DNA of 64,000 nucleotides from positions 7,452,001-7,516,000 of the forward strand of contig NZ_CP043930.1 in NCBI RefSeq assembly GCF_009720525.1. Reading direction: 5' to 3'. The notes under the pieces were generated by a model. The model saw nothing but the letters and a program-made list of their open reading frames with translations. It made no database searches and was not told the origin of the DNA. This stretch comes from Gimesia benthica (lineage in GTDB: Bacteria > Planctomycetota > Planctomycetia > Planctomycetales > Planctomycetaceae). The position numbers were made by a program, and so were the translations under genes. Shown piece after piece: positions 61,441 through 64,000 of this stretch. Position 1 is the stretch's first letter, and every line of letters starts with the position of its first letter.

Positions 61441-62859
61441 ATGCTGGAACTACCTCTCTCCAGACGCGAACTGCTGACCCGCTCGGGCGGGAGCTTCGGG
61501 GCCGCTGCGCTCACCTGGTGGCTGGGACAGGATCTGCAGGCAGCCTCCGCGCCAGATTTGAATGGCGGCCTGCATCACCGTGCGAAAGCGAAACGCGTCG
61601 TTCAACTCTTCATGAACGGCGGCGCCAGCCCGATGGACACGTTCGACTATAAGCCAGAACTCAAACGCCTGCATGGCCAGAAACTCGGCCCCAAAGAGAA
61701 ACCGGAAGGCTTCACCGGAGCCGTCGGTGCCGTGATGCAGAGCCCCTTTGAATTCAAGCAGCATGGCGAATGCGGGCAGTGGGTCAGCTCGGTTTTTCCA
61801 CATCAGGCACAGATCGTCGATGACCTCGCCTTCCTGATGGCGATGACAACCAAAACCAACGTGCACGGCCCGGCCAGCTACATGATGAATACCGGTTTCA
61901 TGCTTCCCGGCTTTCCCTGTCTGGGCGCCTGGATCTCCTACGCACTGGGGAATCTGGCCGACAATCTGCCCACGTTCGTCGTCCTTCCCGATACGCGTGG
62001 CCTGCCTTACAATCAAAAGGGAAACTTCAGCTGTGGATTCCTCCCCGCAAAACATCAGGGCACACTGGTTAACGCCACCAGCAAAACACCCATTCCCGAT
62101 CTCTTCGCTGATCCGCAGTATCAGTTCGCGCAGGGAAAGGCTGACAAAGCGACCTTCGCGCTGCTGCAGCAGTTCAATCGTCAACACGCGAACATGCGTC
62201 CCGATGATTCCCGACTCGAAGCCCGCATCGCAGCGGGGGAACTGGCGGCGAAAATGCAGCTCAGTGCACCAGAAGCCTTCGATCTCTCTCGTGAAACCAA
62301 AGAGACCCACGCCGCCTACGGTCTGGACCAGAAAGAAACAGAAGATTTCGGCCGACGGGCACTGCTCGCCCGCCGTCTGCTGGAACGGGGTACCCGCTTT
62401 GTTCAAGTCTGGAGTGGTCCTCAAGGCGCCGTCAACAACTGGGACAATCATGGCAATATCAAAACCGAACTCCCCGCCATCGCCCGCAGCGCCGACCAGC
62501 CGATCGCCGCACTCTTTCGCGATCTCAAAGCCCGCGGCCTGCTGGAAGATACCCTTGTCATCTGGACCACCGAATTTGGGCGCACCCCCTTTGCCCAGGG
62601 GAGCGAGGGCCGCGATCATAACCGGGGGACCTTCGTCACCTGGCTCGGCGGTGCCGGCGTCAAAGCGGGCACCAGTTACGGGAAAAGTGACGATCTCGCT
62701 TACCAGACCGCAGAAAACAAGACCTACTGCTACGACCTGCACGCGACCATCCTGCATCTGCTGGGCATCGACCACACCCGCCTCACCTTCCGCACCGCCG
62801 GCATCGATCGCCGTCTGACGGACGTGCATGGTCATGTTGTGCACGACATTCTGGCTTGA
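61441..62859 (+). CDS. DUF1501 family protein with TAT signal
   Basis: The protein has 472 residues. Twin-arginine motif SRRELLTRSG then a hydrophobic stretch (GSFGAAALTWWLG) marks TAT export. DUF1501 motifs: QLFMNGGASPMDTFDYKPEL, NVHGPASYMMNTGFMLPGFP, ETKETHAAYGLDQKETEDFG, VWSGPQGAVNNWDNHGNIKT and VIWTTEFGRTPFAQGSEGRD. It follows the PSCyt1 gene after 3 bases, with GGAG before the ATG, so it is firmly in the operon. It is a paralogue of the DUF1501 protein at 21440-22927, but its neighbour is eutB, which suggests a role tied to amine or phospholipid breakdown rather than a general one (inference). Confidence 0.9.
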   Translation: MLELPLSRRELLTRSGGSFGAAALTWWLGQDLQAASAPDLNGGLHHRAKAKRVVQLFMNGGASPMDTFDYKPELKRLHGQKLGPKEKPEGFTGAVGAVMQSPFEFKQHGECGQWVSSVFPHQAQIVDDLAFLMAMTTKTNVHGPASYMMNTGFMLPGFPCLGAWISYALGNLADNLPTFVVLPDTRGLPYNQKGNFSCGFLPAKHQGTLVNATSKTPIPDLFADPQYQFAQGKADKATFALLQQFNRQHANMRPDDSRLEARIAAGELAAKMQLSAPEAFDLSRETKETHAAYGLDQKETEDFGRRALLARRLLERGTRFVQVWSGPQGAVNNWDNHGNIKTELPAIARSADQPIAALFRDLKARGLLEDTLVIWTTEFGRTPFAQGSEGRDHNRGTFVTWLGGAGVKAGTSYGKSDDLAYQTAENKTYCYDLHATILHLLGIDHTRLTFRTAGIDRRLTDVHGHVVHDILA

Positions 62860-62970
62860 GATCATCATTCCCGCTTGATAATTGTTTTTTAGCGGTGGTA
62901 TCATCGACTCAGGCGAGAGTGCGCAATCTCCGTCAGCCCCCTTCCAGGCTTCACTTGAAAGGACACTACC

Positions 62971-64000
62971 GTGCAGTGGAACCGTCGTGATTTCGTACAG
63001 GCTATGCTGGGAGCTCCCTTCGCGCTCACCGTTTCTTTGTCCCAGGCTCGACGCCTCCCCGCAGCTGAAAGCCCGGCAGCAGGCGTATCCATCCCTGACG
63101 TCAATGCAGGTGAAACGCTGTTTGACTATATTCAGCGGATCAAAGGCAAACACGATTCCACGTTCTATCGTCAGCTGCTCGGAGCCGCTAATGAATTCAA
63201 GGAAGGCGATCAGTTCATCGGCGTCGCCGCCGTGGATGACCAATCCCGTCGCTACGCCCGCCAGCTGCTCGCCGCCACCCGGATTGTCGACCTGGAAAAC
63301 CATCCCATCTACGAAGATGACCTGAACCGCTATATCAACGAGAATCTGGCAGATGCCGACACGCGTCCCGTCAACCTGACGCTCGGCGAATTGAAACAAC
63401 TGCTGCTCGAAGCCAGCGAAACGAAAATCAAGCAGATCGCCGGCACACTCTCCAGCGATGTCATCGGTTGCGTCGTCAAACTCATGAGCAACGACGAGTT
63501 GATTACCGTCGGCGCGAAAGTCTTCAATCCGCTCCCCGGCAGCCAGCTCGGTGCGAAAGGCTATCTCGGCGCCCGGATTCAACCCAACTCGCCGACCGAC
63601 AATCTGGACGACATCTTCTGGCAGGTTCTGGATGGCTGGTCTTACGCGGTCGGCGATGTCGTCCTCGGTACCAATCCGGTTTCCAGCGAACCCGAATCGG
63701 TGCAGGCGGTCGAACTGCAGCTTCGCGAGATCCTCGAGACCTTCGGTATTGTAGATGTCCTTCCGCACTGCGTGCTGTCGCATATCGACGTCCAGGCCGA
63801 AGTCGAACGCCGTTCGCCCGCAAGTACGGCCCTCTGGTTTCAGAGCATCGCCGGTTGTGATGCCGCCAACCAGACGTTTGATATCGATCTCAAAAAGATG
63901 CGCGATTACGCCCGTTCCCGCACCGGCAAGTATGCGCTCTATTTTGAAACGGGGCAGGGGGCCGACTTCACCAACGGGCACAGTCATGGATTCGACATGG
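62971..64000 (+). CDS. eutB: ethanolamine ammonia-lyase large subunit, TAT signal (3' end outside window)
   Basis: The first 343 codons are seen. The start is GTG at 62971: an in-frame TGA lies at 62956-62958 and AAAGGA sits eight bases before it. EutB motifs are clear: GDQFIGVAAVDDQSRRYAR, VNLTLGELKQLLLEASETKI, VVKLMSNDELITVGAKVFNP, ARIQPNSPTDNLDDIFWQVL, VLDGWSYAVGDVVLGTNPVS, VLSHIDVQAEVERRSP, FQSIAGCDAANQTF and ALYFETGQGADFTNGHSHG. With EutC and adenosylcobalamin it splits ethanolamine to acetaldehyde and ammonia. Unusually, the N-terminus adds NRRDFVQAMLGAPFALTVSL, a twin-arginine signal, implying export or a membrane-side location. The small subunit gene is presumably just past the edge. 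Confidence 0.92.
   Translation, partial: MQWNRRDFVQAMLGAPFALTVSLSQARRLPAAESPAAGVSIPDVNAGETLFDYIQRIKGKHDSTFYRQLLGAANEFKEGDQFIGVAAVDDQSRRYARQLLAATRIVDLENHPIYEDDLNRYINENLADADTRPVNLTLGELKQLLLEASETKIKQIAGTLSSDVIGCVVKLMSNDELITVGAKVFNPLPGSQLGAKGYLGARIQPNSPTDNLDDIFWQVLDGWSYAVGDVVLGTNPVSSEPESVQAVELQLREILETFGIVDVLPHCVLSHIDVQAEVERRSPASTALWFQSIAGCDAANQTFDIDLKKMRDYARSRTGKYALYFETGQGADFTNGHSHGFDM

Noticed and set aside
61450-63987. 845-codon open frame on the minus strand across DUF1501 and eutB
   Set aside because: It is antisense to two well-recognised genes, crosses their intergenic gap, has low-quality composition and no ribosome-binding site. It arises from codon bias of the real genes.
1-64000. tRNA, rRNA, insertion sequences, att sites or replication origin
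   Set aside because: Intergenic regions were read for cloverleaf, terminal repeat or DnaA-box clusters and none was convincing.

Overview
The window looks like chromosomal DNA of a planctomycete, most likely a Gimesia/Planctomyces-type marine member of the Planctomycetaceae. This is inferred from gene content, not from a marker-gene search. The signs are two PSCyt1/DUF1549/DUF1553 cytochrome-domain proteins each paired with a TAT-exported DUF1501 protein, a secreted sulfatase, BBP2- and BBP7-type outer-membrane barrels, a Ser/Thr kinase divergent from an ECF-type sigma factor, several HEAT-repeat secreted proteins, and many genes without a Shine-Dalgarno. No rRNA, tRNA, IS element, prophage or CRISPR array was seen.

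Layout. 1-6597: a GAF-GAF-TM-HlyD protein (minus, cut by the window edge) faces a plus-strand run of a periplasmic HlyD adaptor, a PqqD-like/M50 protease/HlyD fusion and a TPR-sulfotransferase. This is the best candidate for an undescribed system, possibly peptide processing, sulfation and export. 6624-14909: a HEAT-repeat protein, a PQQ-type beta-propeller, purH, a sulfatase and a Cys-rich porin. 15332-21399: ftsY, rhamnulokinase, an exported nucleoside hydrolase, a very short TMEM43-like membrane protein and a BBP7 barrel. 21440-28337: a PSCyt1-DUF1501 operon, a PIG-L deacetylase and a Gly-rich repeat protein. 28725-35828: an APH/MtnK-like kinase followed by an enolase with two unusual active-site substitutions, the kinase/sigma pair, a LOG-family protein and a STAS protein.

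35953-49422: a HEAT lipoprotein, two alpha/beta hydrolases, an ABC ATPase coupled to a large membrane-anchored protein with no permease nearby, a YiiD-type thioesterase and a giant MscS channel. 49890-55819: a heavy-metal efflux locus with a small secreted protein, a CusB/CzcB adaptor, a CzcA pump split by a frame break at a G run, and a FixJ-like response regulator on the other strand. 55967-57273: three small genes of unknown function. 57716-64000: an apparent operon of an IclR regulator, PSCyt1/DUF1549/DUF1553, DUF1501 and a TAT-signal-bearing ethanolamine ammonia-lyase large subunit (cut by the edge), preceded by an AT-rich control region with three palindromes.

Strong intrinsic terminators follow purH, the porin, the PIG-L gene and the Gly-rich gene. 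All function calls rest on reading motifs by eye. Start codons were moved downstream of the longest open frame wherever a signal peptide or ribosome-binding site argued for it.
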